NCBI GenBank assembly: GCA_020638635.1
Contig: JACKIE010000003.1
Location: forward strand, 1 to 64,000
DNA length: 64,000 bases
Direction: 5' to 3'
DNA from: Planctomycetota bacterium
Lineage (GTDB): Bacteria > Planctomycetota > UBA8742 > UBA2392
Shown here: piece by piece, positions 39,389 to 47,458 of the stretch
Layout of the letters: each line of letters starts with the position of its first letter
How positions within the stretch are numbered: position 1 is the first letter of the stretch
Made by a program: the position numbers and the translations under genes
The notes under the pieces: model-generated
What the model was told of the DNA's origin: nothing
The model's input: only the letters and a program-made list of their open reading frames with translations
The model's database searches: none

Positions 39389-41737
39389 TTACCTGCCTTC
39401 CAGCGTTGCAATAGCCTGCTCGATGTCCGGGCGCAGAGCCTCCGCCGCCGCGTCAGTACGGTCCTTGAGTGTGCGCAGGAACGGCAGGTCGTTCTTGGTT
39501 CCGAACTCCTTGACGTACTCGACGCAGGCTCGGCGCAACTCCACGTTGGGAACTTCCGCCAGAGTCTGCACGTTGCTGAAGTAGGTGTCGTCGCGGATGG
39601 CGATCAGCGTGCGCACCAGTACGGGGACTTTGACGTATTCCTTGCGTTCGGCGCTTGTCAGGGCCTCGATGCGCGCGCGCAGCTTGTCGGAAGTGTAGTT
39701 GAACAGAGCTCCCTGGCCCAGCTTGCCCAGCAGGTCCTTGGCCGCGTTCTCGCGCACGCGGTCCTCGACCACGCCCAGTGCGAGGTCAACCAGGCGCTGC
39801 TGCTGTTCGCTGTTGTCACCGAACGCGCTGAGACTGGAAAGCGCCTGCACGGCGTTGCCCTTCAGGTCGGGAGTTTCCTCCAGCAGCGCCGCGCTGATCA
39901 CCTTGTCGGCCTTGATCTCGCCGGCCACCAGCACCACCTGCCCGTAAGCCTGGAGGCGCACTTCCTTGCTGGAGTCGCCCAGGGCCTTCTCGATGATCTC
40001 GACGCCTTCGGTGCGGTTGCCCATGCGCTGGGCCATGGTCGAGGCGATGCGGATCGCCGTGGCGCGCACGTTTTCGTCGGGGTCGGCCACGCGGCCCTTC
40101 ACGGCCCCGAACACGTCTTCGTCGCTGGCCTTGGCGTTGCGGCGGTACACGTCGATCGACTTCAGGGCCGCGTTGCGCACCTCGGCGCTGGTCTCTTTCT
40201 CCGGGTCCAGCGAGTCGATGAACAGGGGCAGCAGTTCCTTTTCGTCGCTGCGCTGCAGGCCCTGGATCGCGTTTTCGCGCGCCTTAGCGTAGTCGGCGCC
40301 CTTGTCGGCCAGCGCCTCCTTCAGAAGAGGAAGCGATTTGGCCAGCGGGATGTAGCTGCGACCCAGGTTCTGCACGGCCTGGGCGCGGATTACGCCGTCG
40401 GCGCTTTTCGCCCAGCGCACCAGGTCGTCGAACGACTCCTTGCCCTTGGCCTCGGCCCAGGCGTTGATGGCCTGAGCGCGCTTGGGCGCCTCCAGGCTCT
40501 CGTCGTCGGCCGCGGTGCGGAACAAGGCCAGGCTGGCTTCCTTCAGCGCGTTGCGGTTGTTCAGCAGGTGGTCGATGATCTTCTGGCGCAGTGACTTGGA
40601 CTCCGCGGGCAGGTTACCGTAAGCCTCGACGAACGCCTTCAGCGCGTCGTCGCTGCGCAGCGAAGTCAGGTAGGCGTCCACTTCCTTGGCGTAGTGGTCG
40701 GCGGGGTACTTGTCCGCGGGCTCGCCTTCCTTGGGCTTGGGCGCCTCGTCGTCGGCCACGGCCAGGAACGCCGTCACGCCCCGGGCGCCCAGGTCGCCCA
40801 GCGTCTGCGCCGCGCGCCCGCGGGCGGTGGGCTTGTCTACATCTTTAAACGTGCCCACCAGCGCGGCCAGGGATTCCGACAGCAGCGCCTCGGTCTTCAT
40901 CTGGCGCACGGCCTCATCGCGCAGCTGGGCGTAGGCGGCAAACTCGTTCAGCGTGGTGACGTCCACCAGCCCGTCCACAGCGCGCTTGTCGCCCATGGAC
41001 GCAAGGCCGAACAGGGCCTGCATGCCCAGCGGCTTTGTGTAGTCTTTCGATACCGCGCCGGTGCGCTTGCCGTCCTCGCCCTTGGGGCCCAAGCGCTGGG
41101 TTTCCCAGATGTCCAGCAGCGCGTCGGCCGAGGGGGCGTGTTTGCAGGCAACCACCACTTCCATGGCCGCCGAGCGCAGCAGCAGCTCAAGTGCGGCGTC
41201 GGTCATCATCGGCGAAACGCTGGCGGCTTCGGCCTTCAGGTGCGCCAGGCCGTGCAGGGCGCCCCAGCGCACGCGGTTGTCCAGCTTGGCGTCCAACGCG
41301 TACAGCTTCAGGCTGCCGACGATGGCGTTGCGGTCGGTGCCCGCGGGCTTCTCGGCCCACAGGCGGCCCAGCGCGTTGGCGCAGGCGGCGCCCAGCCACG
41401 GGTAGGCCGGGTTCTCCACAGCCTGGGCTTCCAGCAGGCGCACCAGGTCGGCGCTGGCGCGGGTGTCGTTCAGGCCGCCCAGCAGGCGGGCGCACTCGAG
41501 GCGACGGGCGCTGCGTTCGGCCTTGATGTCGGCGCTGACGCCTTCTTCTTCAGGGTTTTCGTTCAGGCCGTCGAGCAGGTCCGTGAAGGCGTCTGCGCCG
41601 GCCTTGGCCAGGGCCTCGCTGGCGGCGGAACGCTTGTTCTTGTCACCCAGGTCTTTGACTTCGTCGGCGTAGTCGCCGGCGGCCAGGGAAATCGCGGCCG
41701 TGACGGCCAGGGTCCAGATCAAAAGGCAGTGCTTCAT
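39389..41737 (-). CDS. Exported HEAT-repeat protein
   Basis: 782 aa. Signal peptide MKHCLLIWTLAVTAAISLAAG, so periplasmic or surface. At least a dozen HEAT/Armadillo-like helical pairs run from residue ~30 to the end, e.g. GRAAQTLGDLGARGVTAFL, VIRAQAVQNLGRSYIPLAKS, EVRNAALKSIDVYRRNAK, NVRATAIRIASTMAQRMG and EVRLQAYGQVVLVAGEIKAD. Such solenoids bind proteins. GAGG lies 10 bases before ATG. As the first gene of the run toward MoxR and VWA proteins, it may form the periplasmic part of that system (inference). Confidence 0.88.
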   Translation of the reverse strand: MKHCLLIWTLAVTAAISLAAGDYADEVKDLGDKNKRSAASEALAKAGADAFTDLLDGLNENPEEEGVSADIKAERSARRLECARLLGGLNDTRASADLVRLLEAQAVENPAYPWLGAACANALGRLWAEKPAGTDRNAIVGSLKLYALDAKLDNRVRWGALHGLAHLKAEAASVSPMMTDAALELLLRSAAMEVVVACKHAPSADALLDIWETQRLGPKGEDGKRTGAVSKDYTKPLGMQALFGLASMGDKRAVDGLVDVTTLNEFAAYAQLRDEAVRQMKTEALLSESLAALVGTFKDVDKPTARGRAAQTLGDLGARGVTAFLAVADDEAPKPKEGEPADKYPADHYAKEVDAYLTSLRSDDALKAFVEAYGNLPAESKSLRQKIIDHLLNNRNALKEASLALFRTAADDESLEAPKRAQAINAWAEAKGKESFDDLVRWAKSADGVIRAQAVQNLGRSYIPLAKSLPLLKEALADKGADYAKARENAIQGLQRSDEKELLPLFIDSLDPEKETSAEVRNAALKSIDVYRRNAKASDEDVFGAVKGRVADPDENVRATAIRIASTMAQRMGNRTEGVEIIEKALGDSSKEVRLQAYGQVVLVAGEIKADKVISAALLEETPDLKGNAVQALSSLSAFGDNSEQQQRLVDLALGVVEDRVRENAAKDLLGKLGQGALFNYTSDKLRARIEALTSAERKEYVKVPVLVRTLIAIRDDTYFSNVQTLAEVPNVELRRACVEYVKEFGTKNDLPFLRTLKDRTDAAAEALRPDIEQAIATLEGR

Positions 41738-41774
41738 GTCCGAGCAACCTCTGCGTTAACTAAACGATCAGCAA

Positions 41775-41795
41775 GGCCCGGTGGTTGACCGGGCC
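41775..41795 (-). promoter_or_regulatory. Leader hairpin upstream of the HEAT-repeat gene
   Basis: GGCCCGGT with ACCGGGCC, 8-bp stem and 5-base loop, 38 bases before the ATG at 41737. No gene ends here on either strand, so it is a 5' leader structure rather than a terminator of a known gene. Confidence 0.45.
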
Positions 41796-41850
41796 CGCGT
41801 TTCCAAGGGGGATGAGAGTATCATTCCGGAGTGTCAGTCCAAGGGGCGTC

Positions 41851-41925
41851 GGTTCAGGAATCAGGAGGCGGGAGGCAGGAGGCGGGTTTTGCCGCGCGCT
41901 TGCGCTTGCGGCTCCTGTTCCCGCC
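41851..41925. repeat. CAGGAGGCGGG word palindrome upstream of rsmB
   Basis: GGTTCAGGAATCAGGAGGC followed by GGGAGGCAGGAGGCGGG (to 41886) faces CGGCTCCTGTTCCCGCC (41909-41925), an imperfect inverted repeat with a TTGCGCTTGCG-rich centre. It lies between divergent genes, 40 bases before the methyltransferase ATG. Confidence 0.6.
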
Positions 41926-41965
41926 ACCACCTTGGTTTCCTCCAATCCCCCACTATGTTGGCCCC

Positions 41966-43528
41966 ATGACTGATCGACCTCGCGGACGCGCCCGCCAGCC
42001 GGGGCCTGCCCCCTCCAAACGCCCCTACGGCCAGCCCAAGGGCCAGCGCAACGAACGCCCCTTCAAGCAGCGCGGCGAGCGGCGCAAGCCCCACGCCCGC
42101 ACCGTGCACGAGCTGGACCCGCGCCGCGCGGCCTTCGAAACCCTGCGCCGCATGAAACCCGGCGACCTGCTTGAGCCCGCCGTGCAGGCCACCCTCAAGT
42201 ACCAGGGCCACAACACCGAGGCCGCCCACCGCGTGCTGCCCATGCTGGAAGACGCAGTGCGCTTCGCCTTCCTGTTCGATCACCTGGTGGCGCACCTGTC
42301 GTCGCGCCCGCCCAGCGAGCTCGACCCGGACGTGCGTGCGGCCTTGCACCTGTTTCTGGCCTGGTACCTGCTTGATGACCCGCGCGCGGCCTACGCCCAC
42401 GGCAACGCGGCCGTGGACCTGCTGACGCCCGACCACAAGGGGCGCGGCTTCGTGAATGCGCTGGTGCGCCGGCTGGGCGAGTTCGTGCGCGTGGAACAGA
42501 CCGAGCCCGAGTACTACCGGGCGCTGGTCGATGCCCACCAGCCGCCGCCCCTGTGGGCCGACCGCGCGCGCCTTGGCGGCGGGCGTATGCTGGTGGCGGA
42601 ACGCGCGATCTTTCCCGACCCCGGCAAGGACCTGGCTGCACACCTTTCGATCGTTGGCTCACTGCCGCGCTGGCTGGTTGAGCGGCTGATCGAGCAGCAC
42701 GGCCCCGAGGCCGCCACGCAGGTCGCGATCTCAACCATCGAACGCCCCGCCACCTGGGTACGGCCCAACCCGCTCAGCGCCGGCTGGCAGGAGCTGGCCC
42801 AGTGGTGGACCGCGCGCGGCACGGACGTCGAGGCCGTGCAGACGCCGTTTGACACCACGGCGCTGGCCCTGCCCGCGAAGGTGCGCAACCTGACCGAACA
42901 CCCAAGCTGGGCCCTGGGCGCCTTCTACGTGCAGGATTACTCGGCGCAGTTGGTGGCTCCCGCATTGCAGGCCAAGCCGGGCGAAATGCTGCTGGACCTG
43001 TGCAGCGCCCCGGGCGGCAAGGCCGGCCACCTGGCGGAGCTGACCGGCGACCGCGCGAAGATCCTGGCCTGCGACGTGACGGAACCGAAGATCGAGCTGA
43101 TCCGCCAGAACGTCGCGCGCATGGGCTATCGCAGCATCGCCATGGTGCAGGCCGACGCGGCCGAGGTGAAGTTCCCCGAGCAGTTCGATCGCGTATTGGT
43201 GGACGCGCCGTGCAGCAACAGCGGCGTGCTGGCGCGCCGCGTGGAGGCACGCCACCGCATCGACGAAAACGCCGTGCGCGACCTGAACGCCCTGCAGTTG
43301 CGGATACTGGAGAACGCGGCCGCCAACCTGAAACCCGGCGGCGTGCTGGTGTACAGCGTGTGCAGCATCCTGCTGGATGAAGGCCCGGACGTAATCCACC
43401 GCTTCCTGCGCGGCAAGGTCGGCGACAAGCGCCGCGAAGACGACTGGGAAGTCGAGTACGAGAACTACCTGCTGCCCGTGCCCGCCTGGCACGATGGCGG
43501 CTACGTGGCACGCCTCAGAGCGCCGTAG
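41966..43528 (+). CDS. rsmB: RsmB-like 16S rRNA/tRNA cytosine-5 methyltransferase
   Basis: 520 aa from ATG 41966; open codons upstream are repeat DNA. A basic, Gly/Pro-rich N-terminal tail (to ~50) is followed by a NusB-like RNA-binding domain (AAFETLRRMKPGDLLEPAVQ). Residues ~280-510 are a Rossmann methyltransferase: motif I LDLCSAPGGKAGH, motif IV DAPCSNSGVLARR, and motif VI LVYSVCSI with the catalytic Cys (usually TC, here VC). RsmB methylates C967 of 16S rRNA; the RNA target here is inferred from domain arrangement. Basic tail is unusual. Confidence 0.9.
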   Translation: MTDRPRGRARQPGPAPSKRPYGQPKGQRNERPFKQRGERRKPHARTVHELDPRRAAFETLRRMKPGDLLEPAVQATLKYQGHNTEAAHRVLPMLEDAVRFAFLFDHLVAHLSSRPPSELDPDVRAALHLFLAWYLLDDPRAAYAHGNAAVDLLTPDHKGRGFVNALVRRLGEFVRVEQTEPEYYRALVDAHQPPPLWADRARLGGGRMLVAERAIFPDPGKDLAAHLSIVGSLPRWLVERLIEQHGPEAATQVAISTIERPATWVRPNPLSAGWQELAQWWTARGTDVEAVQTPFDTTALALPAKVRNLTEHPSWALGAFYVQDYSAQLVAPALQAKPGEMLLDLCSAPGGKAGHLAELTGDRAKILACDVTEPKIELIRQNVARMGYRSIAMVQADAAEVKFPEQFDRVLVDAPCSNSGVLARRVEARHRIDENAVRDLNALQLRILENAAANLKPGGVLVYSVCSILLDEGPDVIHRFLRGKVGDKRREDDWEVEYENYLLPVPAWHDGGYVARLRAP

Positions 43529-43621
43529 GCCGCCCCCGCCATGGGGCATCGCGATTCTTGCTGATTCCCCCTACCGGCGTCTCTATGATCGCCCCGCTGG
43601 TCCTTTCATGCGGAGGCGATC

Positions 43622-44251
43622 GTGTCAGACCAGGGTATCTTCAGCCTGATGCTGGCCGAGGCGCGCCACAACTTCCGCGCCGCGCCTCGCAAGTTTACTG
43701 CCGATGAGATGAACGACCTGCGCGTCCGACCGCCGGCCTGGATGCAGGGCGACCGCAACGACAGGATCTGGGAACAGTACCGCAGCATGAAGGCCATCAT
43801 GGAGAACGGCCAGGTGGTCTGGGGTTTCCTGATCCAGGCCAACCAGGTGCTGTTCCAGGAAGACTCCGAAGACGCGCCGGCTGCATGGCTGTACAGCACG
43901 GACTCCTGGTTTGAGGAAGACGTGGACGGCCTGGCCGAAATTGCCCACGGGCTGTTCGAAACGAAGGGTCAGCAGACCGGCGACCCGGAAGTGCAGCGCT
44001 TCGCCGACATGCTGCATGACGAGCATGAGCGGCAACTGCGCCTGCCGATCCCGAAAAGCATGACCGGCGGCAGACCTGCCACTTACACCTGCGGCATGGT
44101 GGTGCGCAGCCACCTGCCCGTGCCGTTCCTGGCTGATTCGCTGTTCCCGCTGGTGATCGCGCCGCGATACAGCGAGGCCACCTGGATTCTGCCTTCGCGC
44201 TTCTGGCCCGAGCCGATGCTTACCGAGTGGTTCAAGGCGCTTGACGGGTAG
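43622..44251 (+). CDS. Hypothetical protein, possibly cytoplasmic
   Basis: 209 aa from GTG 43622, with GGAGG five bases upstream. It has no signal peptide, transmembrane helix or recognised motif. Aromatic-rich text (WLYSTDSWFEEDVDGLAEIA, VVRSHLPVPFLADSLFPLVI) suggests a compact alpha/beta fold. Its stop lies 13 bases from that of a convergent DinB-like gene, with no terminator visible. Unknown function. Confidence 0.75.
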   Translation: MSDQGIFSLMLAEARHNFRAAPRKFTADEMNDLRVRPPAWMQGDRNDRIWEQYRSMKAIMENGQVVWGFLIQANQVLFQEDSEDAPAAWLYSTDSWFEEDVDGLAEIAHGLFETKGQQTGDPEVQRFADMLHDEHERQLRLPIPKSMTGGRPATYTCGMVVRSHLPVPFLADSLFPLVIAPRYSEATWILPSRFWPEPMLTEWFKALDG

Positions 44252-44264
44252 CGGAACCAGCCCA

Positions 44265-44765
44265 TTACTTCGGTGCGGGTTCGCGCCCGGCCCAACACTG
44301 TGCGGTGCCGAGCTCCTGCCGCCCCAGCTGCTTGAGGTACAGGAACAGCTGCATGCGATAGGCAGACAGGAACTTCAGGCCGCTGTTCATGATCGCCGCG
44401 CCCAGGCTCATCCCGGGGCCTCCCCACGGCATGGCGGCGCGCTCGTTGGCAAGCCGCGCGTGGGAAACTCCCTCAAGGGCGCGCTTGAGCCCCGCCGCCT
44501 GCTCGTCCATCAGCTGCTCGAAGTTCCGTGCCGTCACGCTCTCCGCCCGCTTGAGCAGCCGCTCCGCGTGGTCGCGGTTGCCGTTGACCAGCGTGAGCGT
44601 GATGCCTTCACCCGCTCGCGTGAGGTACTGCATCAGTTCGTGCATGCTGCGCTGCCCAGGCGATGGTCGCCAGTGCAGGCGCTCGGCCGGTATGCGGCGG
44701 GCGAGATACTTGATGATGCGGATTTCCTCCAGCATCGAGTCGATCAGTTCGTCGCGTTGGATCAT
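44265..44765 (-). CDS. DinB-like four-helix protein
   Basis: 166 aa. The four-helix bundle pattern of DinB/YfiT-like proteins is visible: a first helix DELIDSMLEEIRIIKYLARR, then RLHWRPSPGQRSMHELMQYL (typical W-x-P and H after P), and a long third helix. The usual metal-binding His triad is incomplete: His in SMHELMQYL is present, but the late His pair is replaced (FLSAYRMQLFLYLKQLG). Cytoplasmic; function in this subfamily unknown. Confidence 0.75.
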   Translation of the reverse strand: MIQRDELIDSMLEEIRIIKYLARRIPAERLHWRPSPGQRSMHELMQYLTRAGEGITLTLVNGNRDHAERLLKRAESVTARNFEQLMDEQAAGLKRALEGVSHARLANERAAMPWGGPGMSLGAAIMNSGLKFLSAYRMQLFLYLKQLGRQELGTAQCWAGREPAPK

Positions 44766-44800
44766 GAGTCATTCCGTTCGTGGACGGCCGGGCGCAGCGC

Positions 44801-45277
44801 TTACCCGGCGTTCAGCTCTTCGAAAAACACCTTGCGGCTCTGCTCGTCGCCGATCACGTTGCCGGCCTGCTCGGCTTCGGCGCGATACCTGGCGGCTTCG
44901 TCCGCGTTGCCGGCCGTGGCGTGAGCGCGTGCCAGCGCCTCCAGCGCGAAGGCGCGGTCGAAGTCGGGCAGTTGGTCGCGGTGTGCGGTGGTCAGGCCCA
45001 TGCAGCGCGCGGCGTGGCGCAGCGCTTCCGGCCCGTTGCCCAGCGCTGCGTACACCCGGCTGATCAACCACTCCGCGCGCTGGTGCTCAAGGAAGGTGCC
45101 GGTTTCCAGGTAGTGGTAGGCCGAAGCGAAGGCGGCATACAGCATCTTTTCGTCGTCCGGCTCGCTGCGGTCGGGCTGACGCAACAGCGCCCAGGTTACG
45201 GCATTGAGCGCGGATGCGAAGGTCTCCTGCACCTGCTCGGCCAGCTGGCGGCGGATGGCGGATTCAGTGTCGGACAT
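44801..45277 (-). CDS. Small TPR-like protein
   Basis: 158 aa, all helical. SRVYAALGNGPEALRHAARC and ALEALARAHATAGNADEAAR are tetratricopeptide-like pairs; the end FFEELNAG is short. The ATG lies 2 bases from the right edge of a CAGGTTTCAG palindrome and has no Shine-Dalgarno match. 34 bases separate it from the DinB-like gene. Likely protein-protein contacts; partner unknown. Confidence 0.78.
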   Translation of the reverse strand: MSDTESAIRRQLAEQVQETFASALNAVTWALLRQPDRSEPDDEKMLYAAFASAYHYLETGTFLEHQRAEWLISRVYAALGNGPEALRHAARCMGLTTAHRDQLPDFDRAFALEALARAHATAGNADEAARYRAEAEQAGNVIGDEQSRKVFFEELNAG

Positions 45278-45279
45278 GG

Positions 45280-45365
45280 AATCAGGTTTCAGGGCTCAGG
45301 TTTCAGGGGTCAGGGTCGCCCGCGAACATACACCCTGTCCCCTGAAACCTGAAACCTGTCCCCTG
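45280..45365. repeat. CAGGTTTCAG word palindrome between rimK-like and TPR genes
   Basis: Left arm AATCAGGTTTCAGGGCTCAG + GTTTCAGGGGTCAGGG (45280-45315); the reverse complement of the right arm (45332-45365) reads GCAGGGGACAGGTTTCAGG + TTTCAGGGGACAGGG. Loop 16 bases. It fills the 90-base gap, ending 2 bases from each neighbouring gene. Confidence 0.85.
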
Positions 45366-45367
45366 CT

Positions 45368-46288
45368 CTACGCGTCCACCTTCTTGCGTTGCGGGTTCTG
45401 GGCTTCGCTTTCCGTTACCTTCTTCTCGATGTATTCGATGATCTGCTCGGCCACGTCAACCTTGGTGGCGGTCTCGATGCCCTCGAGTCCCGGCGACGAG
45501 TTCACCTCAAGCACCAGCGGCCCGCGCTTGGCGCGGATCAGGTCCACGCCCGCGACGTTCAGGTTCATGGCCTTGGCGGCGCTGATCGCCACGCGCTCTT
45601 CGCGCTTGGTCAGCCTGATCGCCTTGGCCGTGCCGCCGCGGTGCAGGTTGCTGCGGAAGTCGCCGGGGGGCGCGCTGCGCTCCATGGCCGCCACCACCTT
45701 GCCCCCCACCACGAAGGCGCGGATGTCGCGGCCCTCGGCCTCGGCGATGAACTCCTGCACCAGGAAGTTGGCGTTCAGCTGCTGGAAGGCGCTGATCACC
45801 GCCTCGGCGGCCTTGCGCGTGGGCGCCAGCACCACGCCGGCGCCCTGGCTGCCCTGCAGCAGCTTGATCACCAGGGGAGGGGGCCCAACCAGGTCGATCA
45901 GGTCGTCCTTGCTGAGTGTCGCGTGGGCGAAGCTGGTGCGCGGCAAATCCACGTTCTGGCGCGAGAGCAGCTGCAGGCTGCGCAGCTTGTCGCCGCTGCG
46001 CACAATGGCCTGGCTGGCGTTCAGGCTGTAGCTGCCGATCATCTCGAACTGCCGCACGATCGCCGCGCCGTAGGCCGAGTCCGCGCTGCTGGCCACGCGC
46101 GGGATGATGGCGTCGAACTTCTGCAGCGCGCGCCCGGTGTACATTACCTTCGGGCTGCGCGCCGTGATGTCCACGTAGCAGCGCAGGTAATCGACGATGA
46201 TGGCCGTGTGGCCGCGCGCCTCGGCGGCCTCTTTGAAGCGGCGGGTCGAGTAGAGCGTGGGGTTGCGTGACAGGATGCAGATGCGCAT
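45368..46288 (-). CDS. RimK-type ATP-grasp alpha-L-glutamate ligase
   Basis: 306 aa from ATG 46288 (MRICILSRNPTLYSTRRF). The ATP-grasp core is clear: LPRTSFAH, PLVIKLLQGSQGAGVVLAP (ATP-binding Lys), NFLVQEFI, GRDIRAFVVGGKVVAAMER and GVDLIRAKRGPLVLEVNSSPGLEGIE with the metal-binding Glu and Asn. RimK adds glutamate to ribosomal protein S6; relatives modify F420 or other peptides, so the substrate here is not certain. The N-terminal substrate domain SRNPTLYSTRRFKEAAEARG matches RimK. Confidence 0.92.
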   Translation of the reverse strand: MRICILSRNPTLYSTRRFKEAAEARGHTAIIVDYLRCYVDITARSPKVMYTGRALQKFDAIIPRVASSADSAYGAAIVRQFEMIGSYSLNASQAIVRSGDKLRSLQLLSRQNVDLPRTSFAHATLSKDDLIDLVGPPPLVIKLLQGSQGAGVVLAPTRKAAEAVISAFQQLNANFLVQEFIAEAEGRDIRAFVVGGKVVAAMERSAPPGDFRSNLHRGGTAKAIRLTKREERVAISAAKAMNLNVAGVDLIRAKRGPLVLEVNSSPGLEGIETATKVDVAEQIIEYIEKKVTESEAQNPQRKKVDA

Positions 46289-46350
46289 GCGCGGTCCGTG
46301 CCGGTGCGGAAAAGATACATCATGGGCGCGGGGCGCGACAGCCCGCCCGG

Positions 46351-47415
46351 CTATGGCGCGGAATCGGCGGGCGGGCCCAGCTCCTGGCGCACCCAGCGGA
46401 AGCCGAACAAAGATTCCCCACGCCAGCGCAGCACGCGGTCGCCCTTCTGGGGCAGCGCCGCCGGGCTGATGCTTGTGTTCTCCGTGAGGTCCGCGTACAC
46501 CCGTCGCGCGAACAGCCCTGAGGGCTGAACGCCGCTGGCCTGGCCGACGTCCGCCACCGGGTCCGGAACCCACAGCGTGGTGTTCAGGTTGGCGAACAGC
46601 ACGCCGCCCAGCACGCCCGTCAGCACCAGCGACGCAACCCCGCCGAAGGGCCGCCAGTGCATTGATTTCAGCAGCGTGGCGCCCAGCAGTGCCGCAAACA
46701 GGCCGATCAGCCAGCTGCAGCCGACCAGCCCGCCCTTGAGATAGGAGTAAGACCACAGGGGCTGCGGCAGCAGGGTCAGCCCCAGCAACACAAACCCGGG
46801 CCACAGGCTGACGCGCCTCCAACCGCGCAGCAGGCCGACATGCCCGCCCGAGGCTTTCATCAGCGCCACGCCGCCCAGCAGCGTTGCGATCGCCGCGGCG
46901 CATAGCAGCCAGCACCACTGCCAGCCCGCGCCGAACCACCAGGCGCCCGCCAGCCACAGGGCCACGTTGGCCGCCCCTGCGTTCCACAGCGCGGCGCGGT
47001 CGCGCCACAGGGGGTAATGCGCGGGCTCCAGCTTCGGCAGCACCAGCCGCACCATGCGCAGGCCGTCTTCGTGTTCGTGCAGGTGGCGCGAAATAACCAG
47101 CACCGTTCGCCCCCGGTGGTCAACCAGCGCGGCGGATTGGTGCGGCGCCGCCTCGGGCAGATCACTCCAGCCGGCCAAAGCGCCCCACGGGATCACGCGC
47201 TTGCGGAAGGCGCGCACCACCACGCCTTCTTTGTCGGTGCTGACGACGTACAGCAGCTGGTGCAGGCCGTAGGCCAGCAGCGCCAGCACGGCGGCGATCA
47301 CGATGATCTGGGCAAGGATCCCGATTTTGCCGTCTTCGATGCGATCGAAGCCAAGGGCGATCACGCCAGCGGCGCAAGCGAGGATGAACAGGATGTAGAC
47401 CGTCTTCACGCGCAT
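46351..47415 (-). CDS. Multi-pass membrane protein, unknown function
   Basis: 354 aa. About nine hydrophobic segments: two at the N-terminus (VYILFILACAAGVIALGF, IGILAQIIVIAAVLALLA) and a group after residue 150. Between them sits a soluble PH-like section (VVSTDKEGVVVRAFRKRVIPWGALAGW). A final periplasmic or cytoplasmic tail resembles a PDZ-ligand or small beta domain (RVYADLTENTSI, GDRVLRWRGESLFGF). No family recognised. It stands 62 bases before the rimK-type gene start, possibly co-transcribed. Confidence 0.75.
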   Translation of the reverse strand: MRVKTVYILFILACAAGVIALGFDRIEDGKIGILAQIIVIAAVLALLAYGLHQLLYVVSTDKEGVVVRAFRKRVIPWGALAGWSDLPEAAPHQSAALVDHRGRTVLVISRHLHEHEDGLRMVRLVLPKLEPAHYPLWRDRAALWNAGAANVALWLAGAWWFGAGWQWCWLLCAAAIATLLGGVALMKASGGHVGLLRGWRRVSLWPGFVLLGLTLLPQPLWSYSYLKGGLVGCSWLIGLFAALLGATLLKSMHWRPFGGVASLVLTGVLGGVLFANLNTTLWVPDPVADVGQASGVQPSGLFARRVYADLTENTSISPAALPQKGDRVLRWRGESLFGFRWVRQELGPPADSAP

Positions 47416-47458
47416 CGTGGAACACGAGCATATCCAATGCGCGACCCAACCGCCAATT

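Noticed and set aside
37155..39584. ~800-codon plus-strand frame opposite the propeller gene
   Set aside because: No domain and antisense composition; the minus strand has a signal-anchor and propeller repeats.
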